The notes beneath the pieces are model-generated. The model was given only the letters and a program-made list of their open reading frames with translations. It was not told the DNA's origin and searched no databases. Shown one piece after another: positions 20,369-21,907 of a stretch of 21,907 nucleotides of DNA. Location of the stretch: the IMG/VR virus record IMGVR_UViG_3300024273_000237, positions 1-21,907 of that record; one strand, written 5' to 3'. Source of the DNA: a virus. Every line of letters starts with the position of its first letter. Position 1 is the stretch's first letter. Both the position numbers and the translations under genes were made by a program.

Positions 20369-21907
20369 ATGGCTGTATCCTCCGTCCTTGCGCCTAATGG
20401 AAAAACTTATACCTTTGAGCATCCAGATGGTGCATCTCAAGAGGATCTATTTAAGTTTGTTCACCAATCTTCTCAGGTTAAACCTAAAGCTCAGGCTACA
20501 AAGCCTGGAGTTGTAGAGAATGTTGCTAGGAGTATACCTGCGGGTGCAGCTGCCGCTGGCTACGATGTCCTTGGTGCTATTGGCACAATGGCATTGGAGG
20601 GCCTAGGCAAGTACGCAAAGGCAGGATCAGATCCTGAGTACGCTGAAAAAATGGATCAAGCCGTTCGTGGTGCTCAGGAGAAAGTTTCTGAGTACACGTT
20701 TGACATTGGTGCTACAGCAAATGAATCCTTTGGGGTAGATCAAGGACGCTTCAGCGCAGATGTTGGCGGTGGACTTGGACAGCTTCCCGTAATGATTCTT
20801 ACGGGTGGTCTTGCATCTGTCCCTATGTCATTTGCAGAAGTTATTAAGGATGCAGAGCAATCCTTAGATGTTAAGTATTATGACATGACCGAAGACCAGA
20901 AGTCCAAGGTAGCCGCAACTGGCGGTGCCTATGCGGCTTTCTCTTTAGCTGCGGATCGAATCGGTCTGAAGTATATGGGACTCACTAAACTAAATAAATT
21001 CTTTGATGGTTCTGAAACTGTCAAGGGAAGTATAGTTAAAGATGTTTTGAAGGGTACACTGGGTGAAGGACTAACTGAAACATCGCAGGCAGTAGTAAAG
21101 GATCAACTGGCTAGGGTCTATGACGATGACCGAGAGTACAACATAGATAGTGTAAAGGGATATTTATATGAAGGTGCAGTGGGTGCCACAGTAGGTGGCA
21201 TTGCTAGCACAGGTACATCTGTAGTAAAAAATATTGGTAGTGAAACTTCGGTAACAAAGAAGTCAGACCTAAAGAAACCAGTAGAAGAAAGATCAGAGCT
21301 TACTATCCCTGATGCGGTTACAGTAACCTACAAGCCAATTGATGGTCCCGTAAGGACGGTATCATTAGCCATTGATCCTGGCCAAGATCCAAGGGCAGCA
21401 GTCGAAGCAGAACTAGCTGGTCGGTACGATACAACGCACCCAATGCAAATTGATACGGTCAGTGCACCTGCCCCTGTTGGTCCTGAGCAAGAGCTAGACC
21501 TACCTAACCAAGCACCTGATGCTACACAGGAGCAAGTACCTGTGCAGCCAGAGGCTGCTGTAGAGCCTCAAGTAGTAGAGGCTGAAGCACCTGTTGTAGA
21601 GCGAGCACCCGCAGAGCAAGTCCTCCCTGAAGTTGTGCCGCAGGTTGTACCTGCTACAGAGCAGGCACCCGTGGTCCAAGAGGAAGTACCTGCCGCAGAG
21701 CAGGAACCAGAGCCAGCACCAGAGCAAGAGCAAGCACCAGCAGTACGTGGCAACTTCCGTATTTCTCCAAGGATGGCTAAGTCTAAGCCAAGGTACAGAG
21801 GTCAGACCGTTGCGTATGATTCGGAACTTGAGCTTGCTGCTTACATGGCAACTGCCAAAGGAAAGAACGCCTCTAAAGTTCGGTCAGAGTTAATTGAAGC
21901 TGGGTAT
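20369..21907 (+). CDS. Large internal virion protein, N-terminal 513 residues (3' end outside window)
   Basis: The frame runs from ATG at 20369 to the window end without a stop, giving 513 codons. The first 35 residues contain NGKTYTFEHPDGASQEDLFK, a short motif I have seen at the start of other large phage proteins. Residues about 50-310 are Gly/Ala-rich with hydrophobic stretches (ARSIPAGAAAAGYDVLGAIG, GGLGQLPVMILTGGLASVP, YEGAVGATVGGIASTG) that could insert into membrane. GEGLTETSQAVV lies in between. Residues about 366-457 are a Pro/Glu/Gln/Val-rich linker of repeated short phrases. A new basic domain begins at about 457. This is probably the gp16-type ejection protein; any enzymatic domain lies outside. 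Confidence 0.8.
   Translation, partial: MAVSSVLAPNGKTYTFEHPDGASQEDLFKFVHQSSQVKPKAQATKPGVVENVARSIPAGAAAAGYDVLGAIGTMALEGLGKYAKAGSDPEYAEKMDQAVRGAQEKVSEYTFDIGATANESFGVDQGRFSADVGGGLGQLPVMILTGGLASVPMSFAEVIKDAEQSLDVKYYDMTEDQKSKVAATGGAYAAFSLAADRIGLKYMGLTKLNKFFDGSETVKGSIVKDVLKGTLGEGLTETSQAVVKDQLARVYDDDREYNIDSVKGYLYEGAVGATVGGIASTGTSVVKNIGSETSVTKKSDLKKPVEERSELTIPDAVTVTYKPIDGPVRTVSLAIDPGQDPRAAVEAELAGRYDTTHPMQIDTVSAPAPVGPEQELDLPNQAPDATQEQVPVQPEAAVEPQVVEAEAPVVERAPAEQVLPEVVPQVVPATEQAPVVQEEVPAAEQEPEPAPEQEQAPAVRGNFRISPRMAKSKPRYRGQTVAYDSELELAAYMATAKGKNASKVRSELIEAGY

Noticed and set aside
21500-21753. Two minus-strand Cys/Leu-rich or Ser/Gly-rich frames and a plus-strand frame
   Set aside because: They arise from the repetitive Pro/Glu-rich coding sequence of the large internal protein.

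Overview
The window is a late (virion structure and assembly) module of a tailed phage with short-tailed, podovirus-like architecture. It has been cut at both ends: the terminase large subunit runs in from the left and a large internal virion protein runs off the right. All supported genes lie on the plus strand with spacing from short overlaps to about 70 bases, and there is no tRNA, integrase, CRISPR array or insertion sequence. The gene set (SU10/DUF5309-like capsid, P22-like portal, nozzle-like propeller protein, collagen-like and gp53-like fibres, ejection-type proteins) is the style seen in many uncultured marine podoviruses. The host cannot be named from sequence. Two TGnTATAAT extended -10 boxes suggest transcription by a host sigma70-type polymerase.

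Layout. 1-4888: packaging and portal block (terminase, two small genes, one IF2-N-like and one HTH-like, portal, two small conserved-type genes). 4889-7151: scaffold and major capsid protein, preceded by an extended -10 promoter and closed by a strong 12-bp hairpin terminator. 7168-8855: a small gene and two tandem paralogous head-tail adaptor (tail tube A-like) genes. 8860-13331: an adhesion and surface-modification block, opened by a second copy of the same promoter 11-mer. It holds two small beta-rich proteins, a 681-residue collagen/LamG-like fibre, a BspA-type leucine-rich-repeat protein, a sulfotransferase and a tail-fibre assembly chaperone. 13337-13901: two small membrane proteins. 13970-16570: the large nozzle/tail tube B-like protein. 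16574-18441: two gp53-type tail fibres and a small acyltransferase-like protein, with a clear recombination scar. 18446-21907: three probable internal (ejection) virion proteins, the last incomplete.

How they work together. Terminase packages DNA through the portal into a capsid built on the scaffold. The adaptors and nozzle form the short tail, the fibres and LRR protein carry receptor-binding surfaces, and the sulfotransferase may add sulfate to a host or virion surface molecule. The internal proteins probably leave the capsid ahead of the DNA.

Most notable: a 22-bp direct repeat showing that a fibre cassette was duplicated or inserted next to the gene at 17959; a near-invariant T before ATG with few Shine-Dalgarno sites and repeated stop-T-ATG junctions; TATAAT boxes abutting start codons; a complete sulfotransferase inside the fibre block; an ABABA two-unit repeat in the LRR gene; and a sharp composition and codon shift inside the collagen/LamG fibre.
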